32,151 nt of DNA, from the NCBI GenBank assembly GCA_002724825.1, contig PBPU01000034.1, positions 26,734 through 58,884 on the forward strand, given 5' to 3'. A program made the translations under genes and the position numbers. The notes below the pieces were generated by a model that ran no database searches, had not been told where the DNA came from, and saw nothing but the letters and a program-made list of their open reading frames with translations. Source of the stretch: Acidimicrobiaceae bacterium. GTDB taxonomy: Bacteria; Actinomycetota; Acidimicrobiia; Acidimicrobiales; UBA8592. Of this stretch, positions 1 through 6,557 are shown one piece after another (within the stretch, counting starts at the first letter, position 1; the number at the start of each line of letters is the position of its first letter).

Positions 1-968
1 TTACCCGCCTTGTGGATGGGTACACGAACAAGAGCAGATCGATTATTTCTGGCCCAACTTACATAAACCGGAGATTCATACCCCGACACCATTCTTTTAT
101 AGCTGTTAATAAGTTGATTTGTTACAGCCGTAAATTCTGGAGCGTGATGAAGAATGCCAGCCACAAATTTTCTAGCTATATCAGATAATCCAAGAACATC
201 TCCTGGATCATGGAACACATTAACATCCCCTTCAAACAAAGACATATGAGTATGCATGCCTGACCCCTGCCCCTCATCTATCGGTTTAGGCATAAATGTT
301 GCATGGATACCTTCGTCTAAAGCAATCTTCTTGACAACTAGGCGCAAGGTCATAATATTGTCGGCCATATCCAAAGTTTCGGTATAACGAAGGTCAATTT
401 CGTGTTGGCTAGCATTATCTTCATGAAACGAATATTCAATAGGAATTCCCATTGCTTCCAACATATGGAGGGTGCGGCGCCTCAACCCACTACCTAAATC
501 GAGCGTTGTTAAATCAAAGTATCCCGCATTATCCAATGGTTTTCGCTCACTTGCGTTATTGAAATAGAAAAATTCGATCTCTGGTGCAGTAAAGAACGTA
601 AATCCTTTGTCATGGGCAGCTTGTAAGTTTCGTCGAAGAACTTGACGGGGATCTCCTTGAAACGGTGAACCATCAAGATTTTTGATATCGCAAAAGATGC
701 GACCTGTTGGTTCGGAAGGATCTACCCATGGGAGTAGTTCAAAACTATTTGCATCAGGTACAGCTAAAACATCGCTTTCTTGCACCCTGCTGTATCCATC
801 TATTGCAGATCCGTCGAATTGGAGGCCTTCTTCGAAAGCGCCCTCAAGTTCAGCCGGAGAAATAGCAACAGATTTAAGTTTTCCCAAGACATCCGTAAAC
901 CAAAGACGGATAAGGCGGACTCCTCGTTCCTCCACAGTTCGTAGTACGTATTCTTTTTGTGGTTCCAT
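1..968 (-). CDS. glnA: Glutamine synthetase type I (GlnA2-like), 3' end cut by window edge
   Basis: Makes glutamine from glutamate, ammonia and ATP in the cytoplasm. Translating the minus strand from the ATG at 968 gives 322 codons, open to the left edge, of a family usually near 445 residues. The N-terminus MEPQKEYVLRTVEERGVR, the FDGS segment, PEIEFF and HEDNASQHEIDLRY (the metal- and glutamate-binding core) and GSGMHTHMS are clear. From memory it resembles actinobacterial GlnA2 more than the main GlnA1. The C-terminal adenylylation loop lies outside the window, so its control by GlnE cannot be judged. It is divergent from a type II synthetase at 1135, and the 166-bp gap carries a palindrome. 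An AGGA just before the ATG may serve as ribosome binding site. Family certain; paralogue assignment inferred. Confidence 0.95.
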   Translation of the reverse strand, partial: MEPQKEYVLRTVEERGVRLIRLWFTDVLGKLKSVAISPAELEGAFEEGLQFDGSAIDGYSRVQESDVLAVPDANSFELLPWVDPSEPTGRIFCDIKNLDGSPFQGDPRQVLRRNLQAAHDKGFTFFTAPEIEFFYFNNASERKPLDNAGYFDLTTLDLGSGLRRRTLHMLEAMGIPIEYSFHEDNASQHEIDLRYTETLDMADNIMTLRLVVKKIALDEGIHATFMPKPIDEGQGSGMHTHMSLFEGDVNVFHDPGDVLGLSDIARKFVAGILHHAPEFTAVTNQLINSYKRMVSGYESPVYVSWARNNRSALVRVPIHKAG

Positions 969-1019
969 ATCCTATTTCTAACGACTAATTTCAGAAATAC
1001 TTTCTATTTGGGTAGCGAA

Positions 1020-1034
1020 TTAACACTCTGTTAA
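1020..1034. promoter_or_regulatory. Perfect inverted repeat TTAACA-CTC-TGTTAA between two glutamine synthetase genes
   Basis: A 15-bp perfect palindrome (6-3-6) lies 51 bp from the glnA start and 100 bp from the glnII start. It includes two TTAAC half-sites 11 bp apart, so it satisfies the AC-N9-AC spacing described for actinobacterial GlnR. That match is short and could be chance. Position between two nitrogen genes makes an operator plausible; the protein that binds is inferred. Confidence 0.4.
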
Positions 1035-1134
1035 CATATCTCCGCAAAGCTGCAACTAGAGTTCAAAATGCACTAATGAAGTTAATGAGAGAAAAGACAC
1101 AGTAAAAATCTGTTTCTAGACTCTCCCAAAGACA

Positions 1135-2160
1135 ATGGAGAATATTGTGACATATCGGGCAGAGTATTTGTGGATTGATGGTACCGAACCAACAGCCGAA
1201 ATTAGATCCAAGACGAAAATACTAGCTGATGGAGACGAACCAGGCATCTGGGGTTATGACGGATCTTCTACCAATCAGGCTACAGGCGACAATTCTGATG
1301 TTGTTCTAAAACCCGTTTTTCAATGCCCCGACCCAATTCGCGGCGGTGACAACATACTTGTGATGTGTGAAACATTTCTAACTGATCAGGAAACTCCTCA
1401 CCCGACCAATACAAGAGCACTTGCACGGGCAGCTGAAGAAAAATACGGAGATCAAGATCCTTGGTTCGGGCTCGAGCAAGAATACACAATGATTGATCCA
1501 GACACCGGATGGCCTGCAGGATTTCCACCAAACGGCTTCCCAGCCCCGCAAGGGCCATACTATTGCGGAGTTGGCGCTCTAAAAATACATGGCCGTGCAG
1601 CTGTCGAACAACATACCACTTTGTGTATCGAAGCTGGTCTTAAAATTTCAGGAACAAATGCAGAAGTTATGCCTGGTCAATGGGAATTCCAGATCGGCCC
1701 TGCAGGAACTGTAGAAGTAGGAGATCATCTATGGATAGCTCGCTATTTGCTCTATCGGGTGGGTGAGGAGCATAACGTTGAAATCAGCATAGAAGCCAAG
1801 CCCATGAAAGGGGATTGGAATGGCGCTGGTATGCATACCAACTTCTCAACATCAGCTATGAGGGAAGGTTTCGAAGCGATCACAGCAGCATGTGAATCCC
1901 TAGGAGCTCCTGGAGTTCCTGAAAAACATCTCGCTGGATATGGAGTAGGTATCGAAGATCGCCTAACAGGAGAACACGAAACTCAGCGATATGACCAGTT
2001 CAGTTACGGCGTATCAGATCGTGGAGCTTCTATCCGTATACCCTGGCAGGTTTCACAAGCTCAAAAAGGTTACATAGAGGACCGTCGGCCTAATGCCAAC
2101 GCTGACCCTTACGTTGTTGCTGCCCTCATGACTGAAACAGTAGGCGCTGCATTAGCCTAA
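1135..2160 (+). CDS. glnII: Glutamine synthetase type II (eukaryotic-like GlnII)
   Basis: A second, structurally different glutamine synthetase (341 aa, normal for GS-II, which is far shorter than GS-I). Visible signatures are WGYDGSSTNQA near residue 38, the catalytic GLEQEYT near 113, the metal and glutamate region NGAGMHTNFSTSAMR near 230, and the ATP-site RGASIRIP near 302. GS-II enzymes are not adenylylated, so this copy may stay active when a GS-I is modified. It starts with ATG at 1135. A TAGACT hexamer at 1117-1122 could be its -10 box, giving a leader of only about 5 nt, and no clear Shine-Dalgarno is present. It is divergent from glnA and convergent with hisI. Function is secure; the regulatory role relative to glnA is inference. 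Confidence 0.97.
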   Translation: MENIVTYRAEYLWIDGTEPTAEIRSKTKILADGDEPGIWGYDGSSTNQATGDNSDVVLKPVFQCPDPIRGGDNILVMCETFLTDQETPHPTNTRALARAAEEKYGDQDPWFGLEQEYTMIDPDTGWPAGFPPNGFPAPQGPYYCGVGALKIHGRAAVEQHTTLCIEAGLKISGTNAEVMPGQWEFQIGPAGTVEVGDHLWIARYLLYRVGEEHNVEISIEAKPMKGDWNGAGMHTNFSTSAMREGFEAITAACESLGAPGVPEKHLAGYGVGIEDRLTGEHETQRYDQFSYGVSDRGASIRIPWQVSQAQKGYIEDRRPNANADPYVVAALMTETVGAALA

Positions 2161-2186
2161 GCTTCTTTTGTTAAGCAGAAACTCCG

Positions 2187-2600
2187 TCAGATAAAACGAA
2201 GATCACTCTCTGAATCAATGCTGCGATAGTAGCAGCTAGATCGGGCAACCCCATCCTCGTTTTTTGTATGGCATGCTCCTTCGCCTTGAGGACGAACAAG
2301 ATATAGAAGAGAGTTTTGCTCACAATTCACTCGGACCTCAACAAGAGATAGTGTGTCCCCTGAAGTAGCCCCTTTATGCCATATCTCATTTCTAGAGGTA
2401 CTAAAAAAAACGGCTTCTTTCCGCTTTAAGGTTTCACGTAATGCTTCTTCATTTGCATACGCAACAATAAGTACTTCACCTGAATCGCTATCTTGAACCA
2501 CAACTGGAAGAACAGGATGTCCTGCACTCCCTATTTGGTTAAGTTTAGAAAAATCAAGAGAGAGTACGGTTCCCTTTTCAAGGTCTTCATGGTTATCCAC
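2187..2600 (-). CDS. hisI: Phosphoribosyl-AMP cyclohydrolase, divergent form
   Basis: Third step of histidine synthesis: hydrolytic ring opening of phosphoribosyl-AMP. The 137-aa protein has the HisI core (VVVQDSDSGEVLIVAYANEEAL, then WHKGATSGD). All three zinc cysteines can be placed: NCEQN, ACHT and SSCYYR. The usual metal-binding Asp cluster DCDxD is replaced by NCEQN, and a few residues are inserted between ACHT and SC. HisE is not fused or adjacent, and no other his gene is in the window. The start is GTG at 2600: no in-frame ATG lies before the conserved core, and a TAATCT hexamer sits exactly 6 nt upstream, suggesting a leaderless transcript. Family assignment is strong. Full activity with the altered cluster is not certain. 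Confidence 0.88.
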   Translation of the reverse strand: MDNHEDLEKGTVLSLDFSKLNQIGSAGHPVLPVVVQDSDSGEVLIVAYANEEALRETLKRKEAVFFSTSRNEIWHKGATSGDTLSLVEVRVNCEQNSLLYLVRPQGEGACHTKNEDGVARSSCYYRSIDSESDLRFI

Positions 2601-2606
2601 TTCTTA

Positions 2607-2612
2607 AGATTA
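2607..2612 (-). promoter_or_regulatory. Candidate -10 box TAATCT for a leaderless hisI transcript
   Basis: TAATCT on the minus strand ends 6 nt before the GTG at 2600, so transcription would begin at or next to the start codon. No Shine-Dalgarno is seen. The same spacing recurs at four other genes here. Confidence 0.45.
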
Positions 2613-2737
2613 CCTAAATAAGAAACCATAGTGAGAAAATTAATCCGAATTCACCCAAAACTGATCTCAAACCATCTTTATTTCACCGTTTTTATAACTT
2701 CTCTGCATCTAAATTCTCAGGAGACCCACAATCGTCC

Positions 2738-2743
2738 TAACCT
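2738..2743 (+). promoter_or_regulatory. Candidate -10 box TAACCT for a leaderless nadE transcript
   Basis: TAACCT is followed by 6 nt and then the ATG at 2750. The identical hexamer at the identical distance precedes the STAS gene at 7754. No ribosome binding site fits between the box and the start. Confidence 0.45.
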
Positions 2744-2749
2744 GCAGAT

Positions 2750-4456
2750 ATGGACTCTTTACGGATAGCTGTATGTCAATTGAATTTACATGTGGGTGAT
2801 TTAGATGGGAACAAAGAAAAGATCATCACTGCATACAAGCAAGCAGAGTCAGCAACAGCAGATATTGCGATATTCCCAGAGCTAGCAGTCTGCGGATATC
2901 CACATGAAGATCTTCTATTAAAATCTGCTTTTGTCGAAGAAGTGCAAAAAACCCTCGAAACAATCTCTAGAGAAATTAACTCATGTGTCGCAGTTATCGG
3001 ATTTGTCTCCGGCGAGGAGGCAGCTGCCGATCCGGTTAGAAGGACATCTAACTCCGCTGCAATATGCGCGAATGGGCAAATCTATGGAATTTATAACAAA
3101 AGAGCGCTTCCAGATTATGGGGTATTTGATGAAGAACGATATTTCTCTCCTGGGAAAGGGAAAGCCCCAATATTTGAGATCAATGGAGTAAACGTCGGAG
3201 TAACTATCTGTGAGGACCTATGGCTTCCGAATGGTGTAATTGATGAACTAGCTACGAATGGAGCTCAAATAGTTCTCAATCTAAATGCATCACCTTATGA
3301 GCTGGGAAAAATACAAACTCGGTTAAAAGTCCTTCAACAACGCATACAGGAAGCAAAAATTCCAATCGTGTATGTAAATCAGGTGGGTGGCCAAGATGAA
3401 CTCATTTTCGACGGTGGATCAATGGTGATAGCAGCAGATGGCAACGTACTCAGCAACGCACCTCAATTTGAAGAAACCGTCATCATTGCTGATATTGAAC
3501 CCACAACAAAAACTTCGGACGAAGCTGATATCAAAATACCCCTAGATTCTAAAGAATACGATCCTCCTCAAAGTCAGCTAAAACATGCTCTCTTTCAACC
3601 TCTCGAACCATTGTCTGAAATATGGAAAGCTTTGTGTCTCGCTACCAGTGACTACCTCAGAAAGAATAACTTTACTGACGTTGTTATTGGACTGTCAGGA
3701 GGAATAGATTCAGCAATCGTCGCTACAATCGCCGCTGATGCATTAGGACCTGAACATGTCCACACGGTCGCGCTTCCATCACGTTTTTCCAGCACACACT
3801 CCATCGAGGACGCTGCCTCATTAGCAGCAAATTTAGGGTGTGACCACAGAGTCATTCCAATTGAACAAACCCACGAAGCCTTTCTACGTACTCTCTCAGA
3901 ATCTTTCACTGGCATTTCTGAAGATACAACTGAAGAGAATCTACAGTCTCGGATACGCGGCACTCTTCTCATGGCATTATCAAACAAATTTTCATGGCTA
4001 GTACTAACTACAGGAAATAAAAGCGAACTCGCCGTAGGATACTCAACACTCTATGGTGATACAGCAGGAGCCTTCGCAGTGATTAAGGACTTGTGGAAAA
4101 CACAAGTATACGACCTTGCCAAATGGAAAAACTTCACAGCTGGGAAAGAAGTCATCCCAAATTCAATTATCGAAAAACCCCCTTCCGCTGAGTTACGGCC
4201 AGATCAACTCGATGAAGATTCACTTCCCCCATATGAAATCTTAGATAAATTACTCCGAGACATTATTGAGAAAGATAAGGTCATCAATCAACTGATCCAA
4301 GAAGGCTATGACCCCAACATGGTAAAACATGTCGCCAGTTTAGTTGACTTAGCAGAGTATAAAAGAAGGCAAAGTCCAGTAGGGCCAAAAATCTCTCCAA
4401 AAGCATTCGGTCGAGATAGAAGAATCCCAATCATCAATGCATACAACCGAAACTAA
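2750..4456 (+). CDS. nadE: Glutamine-dependent NAD+ synthetase
   Basis: Last step of NAD synthesis: amidates nicotinate adenine dinucleotide using ammonia from glutamine. Two domains are visible in 568 aa. The N-terminal nitrilase-type glutaminase (about 1-270) has the Glu-Lys-Cys triad as E44 (FPELAVCGYP), K117 (NKRALPDYG) and C154 (TICEDLW). The C-terminal synthetase carries the PP-loop motif SGGIDS at 316-321 and later TTGNKSE and the STLYGD segment. The length matches the shorter bacterial two-domain forms rather than the roughly 680-aa mycobacterial enzyme. The ATG at 2750 comes 6 nt after a TAACCT hexamer. It appears monocistronic: a 189-bp gap follows. Assignment is secure. Confidence 0.97.
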   Translation: MDSLRIAVCQLNLHVGDLDGNKEKIITAYKQAESATADIAIFPELAVCGYPHEDLLLKSAFVEEVQKTLETISREINSCVAVIGFVSGEEAAADPVRRTSNSAAICANGQIYGIYNKRALPDYGVFDEERYFSPGKGKAPIFEINGVNVGVTICEDLWLPNGVIDELATNGAQIVLNLNASPYELGKIQTRLKVLQQRIQEAKIPIVYVNQVGGQDELIFDGGSMVIAADGNVLSNAPQFEETVIIADIEPTTKTSDEADIKIPLDSKEYDPPQSQLKHALFQPLEPLSEIWKALCLATSDYLRKNNFTDVVIGLSGGIDSAIVATIAADALGPEHVHTVALPSRFSSTHSIEDAASLAANLGCDHRVIPIEQTHEAFLRTLSESFTGISEDTTEENLQSRIRGTLLMALSNKFSWLVLTTGNKSELAVGYSTLYGDTAGAFAVIKDLWKTQVYDLAKWKNFTAGKEVIPNSIIEKPPSAELRPDQLDEDSLPPYEILDKLLRDIIEKDKVINQLIQEGYDPNMVKHVASLVDLAEYKRRQSPVGPKISPKAFGRDRRIPIINAYNRN

Positions 4457-4513
4457 TGCAAAATAGATATTCGATTCAAACGATTAGCACTTAGATAGAA
4501 CTTCAAGCAGTTA

Positions 4514-4530
4514 ATAAAAAAATTTTTTAT
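4514..4530. repeat. AT-only palindrome upstream of the sigma factor gene
   Basis: An A7-T6 tract flanked by AT forms an 8-1-8 perfect inverted repeat of only A and T. It lies 58 bp after nadE and 116 bp before the sigma gene. It could be a curved-DNA or UP-like element, or the T-run of a weak nadE terminator, but no GC-rich stem is present. The rest of this 189-bp gap shows nothing else I can name. Confidence 0.35.
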
Positions 4531-4645
4531 AAACAATAAAGATATCGTCAAAATTTGGTAGGCACGGTGCGATCATCTCGGTAGGGTAAAGCTTGCGGAG
4601 CGTGGTGCATTAAAGAAGTACCACATGTATTGAAAAGAGCGTACC

Positions 4646-5581
4646 TTGCCTAAAGAGCGAGTCGAGCGAGATGAAGAAGACCTCGTAAGGTTATATCTCA
4701 CCGATATTGGACAATATCCGCTTTTGACAAAGGACGACGAAGTCCGGCTGGCCCAAGCTATTGAAAAGGGAGTTGAAGCCAGACAGAAACTTGAATCATC
4801 AGAAGAAGTTTCCGCAGTTGAAAAACGGGACCTTAAACGAAACGCACGCAACGGTGAAAAAGCTGAACGTCAATTCGTTCAATCAAATCTTCGACTGGTC
4901 GTTTCTATAGCAAAGAAATATCAAGCTTCAGGTCTCCCTCTTCTTGACTTGATCCAAGAAGGAAACCTCGGACTCATGCACGCAGTCGAGAAATTCGACT
5001 GGCGTAAAGGTTTCAAATTCTCTACATACGCGACTTGGTGGATACGACAAGCCATAACCCGTGGAATAGCTAACACTGGACGGACTATCAGGCTTCCAGT
5101 CCATGCCGGAGATACCCTTGCTAGATTACAAAAAGCCCGATCAAGGCTTGAACTCAAATATGGACGACCTGCAACGCTGACTGAATTAGCTGCTGATGTC
5201 GAAATGCCGGAGGATAAAGTAATCGAAGCGTTGCGCTTTGCAAGTGAACCAATGAGCCTCTCTGAACCACTCCGCGAAGATGGCGATGCTGAATTAGGGG
5301 ATGTTGTAGAAGATCGCGGAGCTGCGTCTCCATTCGAAGTGGCCGCCACCTCGTTACTTCCAGACGAAATTGCACGCCTGTTGGCTCCGCTGGATGAACG
5401 CGAACGTGAAATTCTCAAACTACGTTTCGGGCTTGACCGAGGAGAACCAAGAACCCTCGAAGAGGTAGGTGAATATTTCAACCTAACTCGTGAACGTATA
5501 CGTCAGATTGAAGCTCGTGCAATGTCAAAACTTCGTCATCCAAGTAGCGACACAGGAGCACGTGACCTCCTAGCTGTCTAG
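4646..5581 (+). CDS. Primary-type sigma-70 factor (RpoD/HrdB/SigB-like)
   Basis: Directs RNA polymerase to promoters. In 311 aa the order is: region 1.2 (DLVRLYLTDIGQYPLLT, about 12-30), region 2 (NLRLVVSIAKKYQ, DLIQEGNLGLMHAVEKFDW, and the -10-melting FSTYATWWIRQAITR), region 3 (RTIRLPVH onward) and region 4 with the helix-turn-helix RTLEEVGEYFNLTRERIRQIE and the tail RAMSKLRHP. Region 1.1 is missing, as in group 2 factors and some short primary ones. It starts at TTG 4646: an in-frame stop at 4631 excludes anything longer, and no ATG comes before region 1.2. The stop codon lies in a perfect hairpin. Whether this is the housekeeping or an alternative sigma cannot be decided without the rest of the genome. 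Confidence 0.93.
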   Translation: MPKERVERDEEDLVRLYLTDIGQYPLLTKDDEVRLAQAIEKGVEARQKLESSEEVSAVEKRDLKRNARNGEKAERQFVQSNLRLVVSIAKKYQASGLPLLDLIQEGNLGLMHAVEKFDWRKGFKFSTYATWWIRQAITRGIANTGRTIRLPVHAGDTLARLQKARSRLELKYGRPATLTELAADVEMPEDKVIEALRFASEPMSLSEPLREDGDAELGDVVEDRGAASPFEVAATSLLPDEIARLLAPLDEREREILKLRFGLDRGEPRTLEEVGEYFNLTRERIRQIEARAMSKLRHPSSDTGARDLLAV

Positions 5582-5592
5582 ATCACTAGACA
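5575..5592. terminator. Perfect 7-bp hairpin over the sigma factor stop codon
   Basis: TGTCTAG-ATCA-CTAGACA is a perfect stem with a 4-nt loop. It contains the TAG stop of the sigma gene and lies just beyond the 3' end of the convergent tRNA-Sec. It could stop transcription from both sides, but there is no T-run on either strand, so terminator function is tentative. Confidence 0.35.
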
Positions 5593-5595
5593 TTG

Positions 5596-5688
5596 CGGAG
5601 GTGGACGGGAATCGAACCCGCCGGACGAGGATCACTCGTCCCACCCGCTTTGAAGGCGGGGGAGCCCACCAGGTACTCGGACACCTCC
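5596..5688 (-). tRNA. selC: Selenocysteine tRNA, anticodon TCA
   Basis: Read on the minus strand from 5688, the acceptor stem GGAGGTG pairs fully with CACCTCC. The anticodon arm CCCGC-CTTCAAA-GCGGG has a perfect 5-bp stem and the anticodon TCA, which reads UGA. The variable arm is very long: a perfect 7-bp stem GGACGAG/CTCGTCC. The T arm is GGCGGG-TTCGATT-CCCGTC and the discriminator is G. A UGA-reading anticodon with a long variable arm and about 93 nt identifies SelC rather than a tryptophan or suppressor tRNA. CCA is not encoded. It implies that SelA, SelB and SelD and at least one selenoprotein are encoded elsewhere. No gene in this window shows an obvious in-frame UGA. Confidence 0.95.
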
Positions 5689-5805
5689 TTGGATATCTCA
5701 CCAGTAGTCATTATTACCAAACTTTTCTAAGAAAGCGATTCCCAGCAACTTTCCAAACAAACCACTTTTCCGGGACAGTCAGTCACTGGAGGCTCTAGGG
5801 AAGAA

Positions 5806-5892
5806 TTAATCGTGGTTACTTTTTTTGTCCGTAACTTTTTTAACAATGAGATATGTGACCACAGCTGCAACGAGAAAAACAACGATAACCAT
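5806..5892 (-). CDS. Possible 28-aa single-span membrane peptide
   Basis: A short minus-strand frame encodes MVIVVFLVAAVVTYLIVKKV and then TDKKSNHD: one strongly hydrophobic stretch followed by a basic, charged tail, as in small membrane proteins with the C-terminus in the cytoplasm. It begins with ATG 26 nt after the stop of the 191-aa gene on the same strand, so it could be co-transcribed. I see no convincing Shine-Dalgarno. The composition argues for a real peptide, but the length makes chance possible. The rest of the 5689-5918 stretch shows nothing else I recognise. Confidence 0.33.
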   Translation of the reverse strand: MVIVVFLVAAVVTYLIVKKVTDKKSNHD

Positions 5893-5918
5893 TTAAAGAA
5901 CTATAGCTTGTTAAATTC

Positions 5919-6494
5919 TTAAGGGAATTTAATCGCCACTTGCAAAGAAACTATCGCCGGTTTTTCTGGGGGTTCAGAAAAACCAACATTAATCGGTTGA
6001 GAGAATCTCTGAGGAGGACCTAAAGAAATTCCATCTACATTGGCATGCCCATCTTTAACCCAACGCCACTGTCTTGCCTGATACCACTCAGAAACACCTC
6101 GAGAGCTGGTACCAAAAGTTTCCACCCCCATCAGAGTTTTAGCCAACGGTCTCTCAATAAACTTAGTAAACAAAAGAGGGCGTGAAAATGGAATAACGCG
6201 GGCCATTCCGCCCGACAAGTAAAGATCCAAACCTAATCCCTCAACAGTAGTCTCTCGGCCATCAGACTCTGTTTGGAGATTCCCTACTCGGATGTCATCA
6301 AAGTTGTAAATAGAAGTAACAAAATCAGCTATTTCTTGACTACCAGCTAATAGAACTCTTTGCCCATCTGGGGTGCCCCACATAACATCACCAAACGGGC
6401 CGATAGGTGATCGCTCCCAATGACCAACTACAAACCTATTACCATCGGCAAAACCTGCCGAACTAATCGACCCTCTAATCCGAATGAGCTCCAC
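5919..6494 (-). CDS. Conserved-looking protein of unknown function (191 aa)
   Basis: I do not recognise a named family. The N-terminus (ELIRIRGSISSAGFADGNRF, then VVGHWERSPIGPFGDVMW) vaguely recalls uncharacterised actinobacterial proteins. It is soluble, with no signal peptide or membrane span, and rich in short beta-strand-like segments with SGG, GMARVIPFSRP and many aromatic residues. The start is GTG at 6494. A TACTTT hexamer 7 nt upstream suggests a leaderless or nearly leaderless message. It is divergent from the kinase-like gene at 6558, with 63 bp between the starts, and a tiny membrane peptide may follow on the same strand. No function is proposed. Confidence 0.75.
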   Translation of the reverse strand: MELIRIRGSISSAGFADGNRFVVGHWERSPIGPFGDVMWGTPDGQRVLLAGSQEIADFVTSIYNFDDIRVGNLQTESDGRETTVEGLGLDLYLSGGMARVIPFSRPLLFTKFIERPLAKTLMGVETFGTSSRGVSEWYQARQWRWVKDGHANVDGISLGPPQRFSQPINVGFSEPPEKPAIVSLQVAIKFP

Positions 6495-6501
6495 GTACTA
6501 T

Positions 6502-6507
6502 AAAGTA
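6502..6507 (-). promoter_or_regulatory. Candidate -10 box TACTTT for the 191-aa gene
   Basis: TACTTT on the minus strand ends 7 nt before the GTG at 6494. This is the same arrangement as at hisI, one base longer. A second hexamer, TATAGT, overlaps the interval but is too close to the start to act as its -10 box. Confidence 0.3.
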
Positions 6508-6557
6508 GAGGCCAATCAATATCCGCGCCCACTTACTTGCTGGTATTCTCAAAACCG

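Noticed and set aside
2161-2186. A terminator between glnII and hisI
   Set aside because: Only a 4-bp GCTT/AAGC stem can form and there is no T-run after it, so it is not supported.
5596-5688. The UGA-reading tRNA as evidence for UGA recoded as tryptophan
   Set aside because: The long 7-bp variable arm is that of tRNA-Sec, and several genes here end cleanly at TGA.
5601-5798. A 65-codon plus-strand frame across the tRNA-Sec gene
   Set aside because: It lies mostly over the structured tRNA on the other strand, has no recognisable protein content and is best explained as chance.
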